DNA of 64,000 nt from Streptomyces sp. MNU76 (lineage in GTDB: Bacteria > Actinomycetota > Actinomycetes > Streptomycetales > Streptomycetaceae): the NCBI RefSeq assembly GCF_020982545.1, contig NZ_JAJKLK010000003.1, positions 1,364,001 to 1,428,000 of the forward strand, in the 5' to 3' direction. The notes beneath the pieces were generated by a model that saw only the letters and a list, made by a program, of their open reading frames with translations, had not been told where the DNA came from and did no database searches. The translations under genes were made by a program, and so were the position numbers. This document shows positions 8,848 through 16,432 of this stretch, piece after piece (position 1 is the first letter of the stretch; each line of letters begins with the position of its first letter).

Positions 8848-9161
8848 CAGCGGACCTGCGAACCGAGGGCTGAGAAGAAGGCGACGATGCCGTTCGCGGC
8901 GCCCAGACCGAGGGCGGCGCCCGCGGCCACGACCGCACCCTTCTTGCCGTTGGCCTCGGCCTGGTGACCACCGGTGTGGTGACCCCAGGCCCATACGCCG
9001 AGCGAGACGGCGAGGGCGCCGACGACGGCGATGATCCCGAACAGGTTGATCGAGTTGACGACGTTCTTCAGCACGCTCAGCCCAGGCAACCCGCCGCCCT
9101 TGGGCGAGATTCCTGGGTCATAGGCGAGCTGGATGACGCGGTCTGCGAGAGAGACGGACAT
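8847..9161 (-). CDS. DUF6112-type small membrane protein (pilin-like)
   Basis: A 104-residue protein with an N-terminal segment LADRVIQLAYDPGISPKGGG and two transmembrane helices (LFGIIAVVGALAVSLGVWAWG, then AVVAAGAALGLGAANGIVAFF). The size, topology and position match the DUF6112 family next to SCO6880-type genes, and resemble VirB2/TrbC pilins in form. It probably is the pilus or channel subunit; this role is inferred. ATG 9161 follows weak purines. Confidence 0.75.
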   Translation of the reverse strand: MSVSLADRVIQLAYDPGISPKGGGLPGLSVLKNVVNSINLFGIIAVVGALAVSLGVWAWGHHTGGHQAEANGKKGAVVAAGAALGLGAANGIVAFFSALGSQVR

Positions 9162-9300
9162 AGGGGTGGCGGGGCTCCTTGCATACGCGGGCCAGGCGAG
9201 GGCCCGCCGGAAAGAGGGGAAGCGGAGAGGGAGGCGCGCTCGGGGCGCGGAAGTGGCCGCGGCGGCGGCCCGCCGGAGCGGTGCCGGGGCGGGGGCGGCG

Positions 9301-10434
9301 TCAGAGGACGCGGCGGGCGGCGAGAATCGTCCAGTCCTTGATCGGGGTGATCCGGACCGGCTTCGATGTGCGCGGCGCCTCGATCACGAGGCCCTCGCCC
9401 ATGTACATGCCGACGTGCTCGGGCCGGGCGGCGGTGCCACGGCTGAAGATCAGGTCACCGGGCTCAAGTTGGGCGGTCGGGACCGCCTTACCCTCGTTGA
9501 CCTGAGTGTAGGTGGTGCGAGTGAGCGTGACGTCGGCATGCGCGTACGCCTGCTGCATCAGGCTGGAGCAGTCGCAGCGGCCCATGGGGTCGGGGCCGTG
9601 CGCGTTGGTGCAGGAGCCGCCCCACTGGTAGAGCGTGCCGAGCTGGTGCATCGCCCACTCGATGGCCTTGCGTGCCTTCGGATCGGTGTTTCTGGGGATC
9701 GCGTATCCCTTGGGGACGCTTCCCTCGGGGATGCGGCCGAAGCCGGATCCGTCCTGGCCCGGCGCGCAGCCGGTCGTGCCGGTCGATGGCTGCTTGCCCT
9801 GGTCTGCGTCCTTGCTGTCCGCGTCGTTGCCGCTGCCGGGGAAGGTCTTGGCGATGGCTTCCTGCAGTGCGGTGGCCAGGTTCTCCCACTGCGCGTACGC
9901 GTCGGGGTAGCCGGATCTCTGCACGGCTTGGGCGGCCTGGGTGATGGTCATCTGCTGCCAGCCGTTCACCTTGAGCAAGTGCTTGTAGAACTGCTCGCTC
10001 GCGTAGACCGGGTCGCGGATCTGCTGGGCGCTGCCCCATCCCTGCGAGGGACGCTGCTGGAACAGACCGAGCGAGTCCCGGTCCCCGTAGTTGAGGTTGC
10101 GCAGTCGGCTCTCCTGCATCGCGGTGGCGAGCGCGACGATCCGTCCCTTCTTGGGGACGTCGAGCGAGAGGCCGGTGGCCACGATCGTCGCCGCGTTGGG
10201 GACCTGCTCGGCGGGCAGGTCCAGGCCCTTGATGTGGACGTTCTTGCCGGACGCGCCGTCGAGGATCTTGGTGACCTGTTCGGCGACCTTGTCGGTGTCG
10301 AGGTCGGTCAGGCAGTTGCTGAAGGAGCCGCTGCTCTGCACGGCGTCGGCGGAGGAGGCCAGCATCATGCCGGTGCAGGCGATCAGGATCGGGGAGAGGA
10401 AGACGACGCCGATGCCGGCGGCGAGCGCCTTCAA
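9301..10434 (-). CDS. secreted NlpC/P60 peptidoglycan hydrolase of the transfer operon
   Basis: A 377-residue exported enzyme. An N-terminal hydrophobic signal or anchor (GIGVVFLSPILIACTGMMLA) is followed by a lytic-transglycosylase-like region (ALATAMQESRLRNLNYGDRD, then SLGLFQQRPSQGWG) and a C-terminal NlpC/P60 domain with the catalytic Cys in RCDCSSLMQQAYAHA and the His in PEHVGMYMG. Such VirB1-like proteins open the cell wall to let the conjugation apparatus through. The start is TTG 10434, with no ribosome-binding site of its own; it overlaps the stop of a 20-codon leader (TTGA), so translation is probably coupled. It is the first large gene of the minus-strand operon. Confidence 0.85.
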   Translation of the reverse strand: MKALAAGIGVVFLSPILIACTGMMLASSADAVQSSGSFSNCLTDLDTDKVAEQVTKILDGASGKNVHIKGLDLPAEQVPNAATIVATGLSLDVPKKGRIVALATAMQESRLRNLNYGDRDSLGLFQQRPSQGWGSAQQIRDPVYASEQFYKHLLKVNGWQQMTITQAAQAVQRSGYPDAYAQWENLATALQEAIAKTFPGSGNDADSKDADQGKQPSTGTTGCAPGQDGSGFGRIPEGSVPKGYAIPRNTDPKARKAIEWAMHQLGTLYQWGGSCTNAHGPDPMGRCDCSSLMQQAYAHADVTLTRTTYTQVNEGKAVPTAQLEPGDLIFSRGTAARPEHVGMYMGEGLVIEAPRTSKPVRITPIKDWTILAARRVL

Positions 10435-10493
10435 CCGGAGCGGACGGCTCGCCGGTCAGCGTTTTCGGGCAGGGGCGGGTAGCGAGACGTCAT
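10431..10493 (-). CDS. 20-codon leader peptide ahead of the transfer operon
   Basis: ATG 10493 has a clear ribosome-binding site (GAAGGA seven bases upstream) and opens a 20-codon frame (MTSRYPPLPENADRR at its start) that ends in TGA overlapping the TTG start of the NlpC/P60 gene. The downstream gene has no ribosome-binding site, so this frame seems to deliver ribosomes to it. It could instead be an attenuator-type leader. Confidence 0.45.
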   Translation of the reverse strand: MTSRYPPLPENADRRAVRSG

Positions 10494-10733
10494 GAGCGTG
10501 TCCTTCGGGGTGCGGTGTCCGGCGTGCCGCGTGCGCGAGGCGTGGTGGAAGGGCGCGGCGGCCGGGGTGGGCGATCGGGACGGGCCGGCGCGGGCGAGTT
10601 GCCGCTCGCTCCGCGTGGCCGGGCCGTGAGCTAGGTGTGCCGAGGCAAGGGGGTGCCTCCGTGAGGTGTGGCGGGAAGTAGCCAGCGGCGGTGTGCGCCG
10701 GGCGGTTCAAAAACAGTAAGCGCGAATCGGCGG

Positions 10734-10762
10734 TTGACCAAAAAGTCGGCGTGAGGTATCGG
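10734..10762 (+). promoter_or_regulatory. promoter of the plus-strand operon in the divergent intergenic region
   Basis: TTGACC (10734-10739) and TATCGG (10757-10762) are separated by 17 bases, a good match to a vegetative promoter pointing toward the methyltransferase gene. The stretch from 10494 to 10947 has no other convincing gene and must hold promoters for both the minus- and plus-strand operons. The GGTTGACCAAAA context resembles GGTTAGCCAAA inside the hairpin at 14494-14518, so a shared operator is conceivable. Confidence 0.5.
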
Positions 10763-10947
10763 AATCCGGCACCTCAGCAACGCACTTCTTGGTCGTCGGC
10801 GCTTTCGCCTCTACAGTTTTTGGACTCCCCCTCGCCCTCCTCGGTCTGCGGCCCTGGGCTTCTGCATGCCCAATTCCGGCCCGCGAGGACTCCTGCGCGA
10901 GGCGGTTGGTTACCTCCGCGACTCCGCACCCGAATAGGGGTTCCTCT

Positions 10948-11703
10948 TTGCCTTTTTCCCTGCACCAGGGCGACGCCCTCAGTGTTCTCGCCGGCCTTCC
11001 GGACGGCTGCGTCGACTCCGTCATCACCGATCCGCCGTACAACTCGGGCGGTAGGACCGCGAAGGAGCGCACGACCCGCTCCGCGAAGCAGAAGTACACC
11101 TCTGCCGATTCCAAGAACGACCTCGCCGACTTCACCGGCGAGAACATGGACCAGAGGTCTTACTCGTTCTGGCTGACGCAGATCATGACCGAGGCCCACC
11201 GCCTCACCAAGACCGGCGGGACCGCGCTGCTGTTCACCGACTGGCGCCAGCTGCCGACCACGACGGACGCGATCCAGGCGGCCGGCTGGCTGTGGCGTGG
11301 GGTACTGGCCTGGCACAAGCCGCAGGCCAGGCCCCAGCGCGGGAGGTTCACGCAAAACTGCGAGTTCATCGTCTGGGCCAGCAAGGGGCCGATCGACGGC
11401 TCCCGCAACCCGGTCTATCTACCGGGCATGTACTCCGCGTCGCAGCCCTCGGGGGCGAAGCGCCAGCACATCACGCAGAAGCCCGTCGAGGTGATGCGCG
11501 AGCTGGTCAAGATCAGCCCCGAGGGCGGCACGGTGCTCGACTTCTGTGCCGGCTCCGGCTCCACGGGCGTCGCCGCCCTGCTGGAAGGCCGGGACTTCAT
11601 CGGCGTTGAGAAGACCGAGCACTACGCGTCGATCGCGGCCGACCGGCTCACCGAAACGATCCGCGAGACCCTCACGCAAGACGACGTGATTCTCGCCGTC
11701 TGA
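10948..11703 (+). CDS. DNA (cytosine-N4 or adenine-N6) methyltransferase, beta class
   Basis: A 251-residue enzyme that transfers a methyl group from S-adenosylmethionine to a base in DNA. The catalytic motif DPPYNSGG (residues 28-35) precedes the cofactor motif FCAGSGSTGVA near the C-terminus, which is the beta-class order of the N-4/N-6 methylase family; IGVEKTEHYASIA follows. TTG 10948 is the likely start, seven bases after AGGGG; a longer GTG frame upstream crosses the promoter and lacks coding bias. No restriction endonuclease partner is seen, so this is an orphan enzyme, which may protect the element from host restriction or mark its DNA. Confidence 0.85.
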   Translation: MPFSLHQGDALSVLAGLPDGCVDSVITDPPYNSGGRTAKERTTRSAKQKYTSADSKNDLADFTGENMDQRSYSFWLTQIMTEAHRLTKTGGTALLFTDWRQLPTTTDAIQAAGWLWRGVLAWHKPQARPQRGRFTQNCEFIVWASKGPIDGSRNPVYLPGMYSASQPSGAKRQHITQKPVEVMRELVKISPEGGTVLDFCAGSGSTGVAALLEGRDFIGVEKTEHYASIAADRLTETIRETLTQDDVILAV

Positions 11704-11842
11704 GCCGCGAGCGCGCTTGGCGTCAAGGCGACCGGCGCCCAAGTCGGCAATCCGGCAAAGCGGACTGGTAACTCGCTGGCCGCTTCACCTCGCCGATTTC
11801 GCCCTTCTCTCATTCCGCGTCTCGTAGGAGGCCAACCTTTTC

Positions 11843-12487
11843 ATGCCCGAGTCCACAAAACCGTCTGACGATGGGGAGTTGGAGCCGGTTCGTATTCCCG
11901 ATCCGCAGTTGGAGGGAATCGAGGCGAGCGTCCGACGGCTCATGGAGCAGTCGGCGCAACAGGCGCAGCAACTCGACCACCTCGCGTCCGCCCCGGAGCC
12001 GAGCGGATCGCCGTTCGCCGCGTTCGGCATGCCGGGGCTCGGCGGACCGCTTGCCGCAGCTTTGCCGGAGCCCCGCCCGATCCTGGAACTCGACGGGGAG
12101 GAAAGGGAAGACGAACTCGACGCCTTGTCGGACTGGGTCGACGACTTCTTCCTCCCGGTCTACGGGGCGGAGGTCACCACCGCGGCGCCCTGGTGTCTGC
12201 AGTGGCAGGAGCACGACGATGTCGTGGCCTGGCTCCACGCCCTGTGGCTTGCGTACGAGCAGCACAAGGACCCCGAAGCGGGATTGAGCGGCCTGTTCGT
12301 GTGGCACCGGGACTTCCTCACGCACGCCGTTGCGGCGATCCGCGCACCGGGCGGGCCGCTGTCGGCCTGCATGACCTCTCCCGACCGGCCCGCGCACCGT
12401 CTTCTGCCCGGCCCGCCGCCGTCCGTGCGTATGGAGACGGCGGCGGACCGGGCGGAGGCCGCCGAGCCGGACGAGTCGACGTCATGA
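11843..12487 (+). CDS. DUF4913 protein
   Basis: A 214-residue protein. Residues 1-80 are acidic and low complexity. Residues 90-165 (DDFFLPVYG, then WCLQWQEHDDVVAWLHALW and FVWHRDFLTHAVAA) have the Trp-rich pattern of DUF4913 proteins found on actinobacterial conjugative elements and phages. Function is unknown. The start ATG 11843 follows TAGGAGG. It overlaps the next gene by ATGA. Confidence 0.75.
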   Translation: MPESTKPSDDGELEPVRIPDPQLEGIEASVRRLMEQSAQQAQQLDHLASAPEPSGSPFAAFGMPGLGGPLAAALPEPRPILELDGEEREDELDALSDWVDDFFLPVYGAEVTTAAPWCLQWQEHDDVVAWLHALWLAYEQHKDPEAGLSGLFVWHRDFLTHAVAAIRAPGGPLSACMTSPDRPAHRLLPGPPPSVRMETAADRAEAAEPDESTS

Positions 12488-12969
12488 CCGTGGGACAGGG
12501 GCAGCCCCCCTTCGGCCTGAGCTTCGACCCCCGCGCGCTGACCGATCTCCTCCAGGCCCCCAGCGACATCCGCGACCTGACTCTCGCCTACCTGCAGGAA
12601 GTCGTGAACGCGCAGCGCTTCGGGCTACGCCTCGACGGTGACCTGGTGGGTTATCGAAAGCTGTTCGTGGACTCGCGCAAGGACTGGCGCGTCGTCTACG
12701 GCGTCCGCCCGGCGCCCGCGGAGTCCGCGCACCCGAAGGAGATCCACGTCGTCGCCGTCCGGCCGCGTGCGGGCAACGACGTCTACGACGAGGTCGGCCG
12801 CCGCCTGGGGATGACCCGTCGGCCGCTGAGCGCCCGCACCCACGCGGCACGCTCCCGCTCCCCGCAGCTGACCAGCCGCACTCCCGTGCCCCGGCCCGGT
12901 CCGCCGCCCACCGCACTGCCGGGCCTGCCCCGTCCCGCACACGACCCCGCGCACCATCACACCCGCTGA
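12484..12969 (+). CDS. RelE/ParE-like fold protein (tentative)
   Basis: A 161-residue protein starting at ATG 12484, coupled to the DUF4913 gene. The first ~100 residues (RDLTLAYLQEVVNAQRFG, GDLVGYRKLFVDSRKDWRVV, EIHVVAVRPRAGNDVYDEVG) give the helix-helix-beta-beta-beta order of RelE/ParE-type toxins, with basic residues on the sheet. The Pro-rich tail is unusual for toxins. The upstream partner is not antitoxin-like, so a stand-alone or element-specific function is as likely as toxin-antitoxin activity. Confidence 0.55.
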   Translation: MTVGQGQPPFGLSFDPRALTDLLQAPSDIRDLTLAYLQEVVNAQRFGLRLDGDLVGYRKLFVDSRKDWRVVYGVRPAPAESAHPKEIHVVAVRPRAGNDVYDEVGRRLGMTRRPLSARTHAARSRSPQLTSRTPVPRPGPPPTALPGLPRPAHDPAHHHTR

Positions 12970-12987
12970 ACGCACGGAGCCTCGCCT

Positions 12988-13688
12988 ATGCCCCCTGCAT
13001 CCGCGCCGACGCCAGCCCGGCGTGCGGTTTCCCCGCTCGACCATCGCCTCGAAGCCGTCACCGGTCACGACATCGACACCCTGTGGGCCTACCGCGACCG
13101 CGGCCTCCTCGACGAGCCACACGCCCACCTGGTCGACCGGCACCGCGAGCTGGCCAAGACCCAGACCGGCGTCACCTTCTACCTCCGCCTCCTGAACCGC
13201 CTTTCCAGCGGCGAGTTCGACGTCGACGACGCCCTGTTCACGCGCATCGACCGCACCGTGGACCAACTGAAGGAGGCCGCCGCCACCAGGGACGCCGCCG
13301 CCGGGAAGGTGCTCGCCGCCCTGGAGCCCATCGAGGCCGCCGCAGCGGCCTGTGCGCCAGGCGCGAATCGACTCGCGATGGACGACCAGGCCGCGCTGCT
13401 CGCCATCGCAGGCGGCGCCAAGCTCTACGAAAACCTGCTGACCGGCCGGATGTCCGTCACCACCGCCTCCGGTACCCGCGTCCCTCACGCCGAGCTGCAG
13501 CGGCTGGAGGACGCCGGCCTGGTCGTGAGGGATACCGGCCACCCCGTGCACGCCGGCCAGCCGGTCGCACTCACCGACGCCGGGCGCGCCGCGCTGTTCG
13601 CCGCCCGTCGGACCCCGACGGCACGGGGGCACCCGCGCTCCCGGCCCGTCCCGCCTCATCGCCGTCCACCCCGGTGCAGCGGCGCTGA
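12988..13688 (+). CDS. hypothetical helical protein, C-terminal frameshift
   Basis: The protein is well formed for about 205 residues: a helical domain (LDHRLEAVTGHDIDTLWAYR, DQLKEAAATRDAAAGKVLAA) and a winged-helix-like end (HAELQRLEDAGLVVRDTG, ALTDAGRAALFAA). After ALFAA near 13605 the frame continues as Arg/Pro-rich sequence that would overlap the next gene by almost 400 bases. A neighbouring frame instead stops at 13688, just before the next ribosome-binding site. I read this as a small frameshift near 13600. Uncorrected, the open frame runs to 14097. Confidence 0.6.
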
Positions 13689-13705
13689 ACTCCACCGAAA
13701 GGCCC

Positions 13706-14455
13706 TTGTTGACTCCTGCAGAACCGGCGCCGGCCCGGAAGTCCATCCCCCAACTCGACTTCGAGCTGGACGACTTCGATGCCGACGAGGAGATGTACCT
13801 CGCCTTCTACCGCCAGGTCGCTGTCCGCGAGGACATGCTCGTCCCCCTCGCCGCACACCACACCCCCAACGGGGCGCACAGCTACTACGTCCTGTTCGAC
13901 CGCACCGCCACCTGGGGGCACCCAGGTATGGCGCAGCTGCTCGCCGTGCATCTGCAACGGGACCGCGAGGAGCGGACGTTCACCTTCGAGCAGGCTGCCA
14001 TGCCGCTGGCCGCGATGGCGCAGTCCTGGCTCATCCACCGCGGCTGCCCGCAGAGCGCCATCGGTCTCGACCCCGAGCTGGAGCCACCGCCGGCTGATGA
14101 GGCGACTCGTGCGCTGGAGCGACGCCTCGCGGGCGACGGCGACCACTACGCCATGGGCTACTCCTTCACCTGCGACGACCCGGACGACATGGTCACCGTC
14201 GTGGCACTGCGCGCCCTGGACGAGCGAGCCCCCAGCCCGTTCCGCGTCGTAGTCGAGGAGGTCGACACCGACGCGTGGACGCACACTCTGCGCGAAGGCG
14301 GCTTCGACACGGTGGGCGAGGCCCTGCAGTGGTGCGACGACCGGCTGGCCGGAGAGGCCGGTCCCCTCCCGCCGGTCCGCCCGACGGCCGCAGCCGTCAG
14401 CCCGGCCGGTGTGGCAAAGGGGCCTGCTTCGCGCCCGCCCGGCCGGTCGCGCTGA
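13706..14455 (+). CDS. hypothetical acidic protein
   Basis: A 249-residue protein starting at TTG 13706 behind GAAAGG. It has a strongly acidic opening (LDFELDDFDADEEMYLAFYR), a middle with ATWGHPGMAQLLAVHLQRDR, and a domain from residue 150 on (GYSFTCDDPDDMVTVVALRA, then FRVVVEEVDTDAWTHTL). No known domain is recognised with confidence. It is in the plus-strand operon of the conjugative element, between two other uncharacterised genes. Confidence 0.6.
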   Translation: MLTPAEPAPARKSIPQLDFELDDFDADEEMYLAFYRQVAVREDMLVPLAAHHTPNGAHSYYVLFDRTATWGHPGMAQLLAVHLQRDREERTFTFEQAAMPLAAMAQSWLIHRGCPQSAIGLDPELEPPPADEATRALERRLAGDGDHYAMGYSFTCDDPDDMVTVVALRALDERAPSPFRVVVEEVDTDAWTHTLREGGFDTVGEALQWCDDRLAGEAGPLPPVRPTAAAVSPAGVAKGPASRPPGRSR

Positions 14456-14493
14456 GCACCAAGTCCGATGCGGGCGGCGCAACATAGCCGACG

Positions 14494-14518
14494 ATCGCCG
14501 GTTAGCCAAACCGGCGAT
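14494..14518 (+). terminator. perfect 10-bp hairpin between genes
   Basis: ATCGCCGGTT and AACCGGCGAT pair around a 5-base loop (AGCCA). It lies 39 bases after a stop codon and 86 bases before the next start. It could end or attenuate transcription, or be an operator, given its likeness to the promoter region near 10734. There is no T-run. Confidence 0.4.
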
Positions 14519-14603
14519 TCTCCGGACTCTTATACAGCCGCCGGGACAACTCCCGCAGCGCCCTTCTGCGTAATCCCTGTGCCTTCACGGAGGTTTCTTC
14601 CGC

Positions 14604-14960
14604 ATGCGCTCCACCCGAATTGCCATATCCGCGGCGATGCTCGGAGCAATCGCTCTGCCGATGCTGTCCGCTACGCCCGCGAGCGCGGCCCCCGTCGCCG
14701 CCGCCTCGACGGCCACGAACACGGTGACGCCCTGCCGGGACCTCCCGCCGCTGCCGTACAAGGTCCACGCGCCGGCTGTGACCATCCGGTCCAAGGCCGC
14801 CACGAAGTCCACGGCGCTCGGTGTGCTCTGCAAGAGCCACACGTTCACCGTGCGCAAGAAGAGCGGCAACTGGCTCTGCATCACGGACAAGCCGGCCGGA
14901 GTCAAGGGCTGGGTCCCCGGCACATACGTGTACCGCGACACCCGCATCTGCCTGGACTGA
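14604..14960 (+). CDS. secreted SH3-like protein
   Basis: A 118-residue exported protein. A Sec signal peptide (IAISAAMLGAIALPMLSA, cleaved at ASAA near residue 29) precedes a small domain with four Cys (CRDL, LCKS, LCIT, ICLD). The pattern APAVTIRSKAATKSTALGVL, then GNWLCITDKPAGVKGWVPGT is that of bacterial SH3-type domains, which bind the cell wall. The start ATG 14604 follows ACGGAGG. It may act at the surface during mating. Confidence 0.75.
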   Translation: MRSTRIAISAAMLGAIALPMLSATPASAAPVAAASTATNTVTPCRDLPPLPYKVHAPAVTIRSKAATKSTALGVLCKSHTFTVRKKSGNWLCITDKPAGVKGWVPGTYVYRDTRICLD

Positions 14961-15059
14961 CAGGCATTCAGCACGTGCCCGAAATTGGCTGAGCCGCCGG
15001 GCATAGTCGCCTCTCATATTTCCCCGGGCATCGGCCCTTCCAGAACAGGAGTTTTCTTT

Positions 15060-15536
15060 TTGTCCGACGGCATATCCGATGACGCTGAGGATGTCGTGGG
15101 CGTGCTCACCGAACGGATCGAAGCGCGCTTCGCCATGGACATGGATCAGTTGAAGGCCGTGGTCGCCGCCGCGCCGGCCGCGCATCCCGACGCCACCGAC
15201 GTGGTCAGGTGGCACGGCCTGCTCGTCGAGGCCCAGGTGGTGCTCGACCGTGCGGAGGACGACCTCCTCGCCGCGCTGGAAACCCAGCCCAGCGAGGTCG
15301 ACGACCCGACGATGGGCCTTGCCCACCGCGTGAACGCCGCCGTCACCGCACGCGATGGCCGGGCCCTGGTCGTGCGGTGGCTCCTCGACCCGGACGCTCC
15401 GGGGAAGAAGGACCTCGCCGCCGAACGCCTCGCCCGTCTGCGCCCCCGAACCGGGCCAGCGGTACAGACCAGCGCTCCCCACCGGCCCGCAGGCACACCC
15501 GCGTCGGCGTGGCGGGCTGGAAGGCCCGTCCGGTGA
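15060..15536 (+). CDS. hypothetical helical protein
   Basis: A 158-residue protein. TTG 15060 lies eight bases after AGGAG with a T-rich spacer, the common arrangement in this operon. It is largely helical (VGVLTERIEARFAMDMDQLK, LLVEAQVVLDRAEDDLLAAL). Its stop overlaps the next GTG start, indicating coupling. It resembles its two downstream neighbours in size and helical content, and the three may be diverged duplicates. No function is recognised. Confidence 0.55.
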   Translation: MSDGISDDAEDVVGVLTERIEARFAMDMDQLKAVVAAAPAAHPDATDVVRWHGLLVEAQVVLDRAEDDLLAALETQPSEVDDPTMGLAHRVNAAVTARDGRALVVRWLLDPDAPGKKDLAAERLARLRPRTGPAVQTSAPHRPAGTPASAWRAGRPVR

Positions 15537-15976
15537 GCCGGGACAAGGCCAGCACCATGGACGGCGAGGTGCAGAAGGTCTTCGGGAACCCGGTTCCCGA
15601 ACTGTACGAGGCGGCTGTCGGCCATGATGCCTCGCCCGCCCTGGCCCGTGCCCTGGAACTGCGCTCCTTCCTGGCTCTGACCGAGGAGCAGGTCGCCCGC
15701 GTCCGTGACCGCGTGCACGCGGACATGGATCCCGGCCGCGACATGGGCGAGCTGTCGGCGGACAAGCTCCGCTTCGACGCGCAGTGGCTGGAGGCGGCCC
15801 TCGACGCCCGCGACGGCTACCGCGCCGCCCTCGGCGAGCTGCTGCGCACCATGCCTCCGCCCGGCCGGCGGGCCCGCCCTGTCCGCAGGGAACAACTCAA
15901 GGTCACCGCAGCCCTGTCCCCGTCCGCCGCCCCGGCACCTCAGCGTCCCGGGGCGGCCCGGGCCCGCCGACCGTGA
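15533..15976 (+). CDS. hypothetical helical protein
   Basis: A 147-residue protein beginning at GTG 15533, which overlaps the preceding stop. The core (VFGNPVPELYEAAVGHDASP, ALELRSFLALTEEQVARVRD, FDAQWLEAALDARDGYRAAL) parallels the next protein (LYGAPLADLEAHAQD, SALLGMHDDLVLAERSIDVH), so the two are probably paralogues. The tail is Pro/Arg-rich. No known domain is seen. Confidence 0.55.
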   Translation: MSRDKASTMDGEVQKVFGNPVPELYEAAVGHDASPALARALELRSFLALTEEQVARVRDRVHADMDPGRDMGELSADKLRFDAQWLEAALDARDGYRAALGELLRTMPPPGRRARPVRREQLKVTAALSPSAAPAPQRPGAARARRP

Positions 15977-15986
15977 AAGCCCCCGC

Positions 15987-16391
15987 TTGTCTCACCTCAC
16001 GTCCACCGAGATAGCCGGTCGGATCGAGGACCTCTACGGCGCGCCGCTCGCCGACCTCGAAGCCCACGCTCAGGATCAGCCGCCCGGCATGCTCTCCGCT
16101 CTGCTCGGCATGCACGACGACCTCGTCCTCGCCGAGCGCAGCATCGATGTCCACCGCGACTGCCTCGCCCGGCTCGTCCACCCCGAGCGGCAGATCGGCC
16201 GGCACGAGGTCTCCCACCTTCTCGACGGCTCTCGCCGGCTCGCCGAGGCAGTCGCAGTCCGCGACGTCCAGGCCAAGTCGGTCGCCGCCGTTTTGCAGAG
16301 CCTGGCCCGCGTCGCACCGTCCCCGCCGGCTGCTTCGCCACCCGTTCCGGCTCCGCCTCGTCCGGTCCAGAGCACGGCGCACAGCCGCTGA
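15987..16391 (+). CDS. hypothetical helical protein, paralogue of its neighbour
   Basis: A 134-residue protein starting at TTG 15987, seven to ten bases after GAAAG. The helical body ends with LAEAVAVRDVQAKSVAAVLQ and a Pro-rich tail. The gene spacing (10 bases) and likeness to the previous protein suggest tandem duplication. Function is unknown. Confidence 0.5.
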   Translation: MSHLTSTEIAGRIEDLYGAPLADLEAHAQDQPPGMLSALLGMHDDLVLAERSIDVHRDCLARLVHPERQIGRHEVSHLLDGSRRLAEAVAVRDVQAKSVAAVLQSLARVAPSPPAASPPVPAPPRPVQSTAHSR

Positions 16392-16432
16392 TCCGCTGGC
16401 GTTCTCCCTTCCCCACCCCAGGAGTTCCTCCC

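Noticed and set aside
7204..8967. A 587-codon plus-strand frame over the VirB6- and VirB8-like genes
   Set aside because: No recognisable motif, and the opposite strand shows transmembrane segments and operon overlaps.
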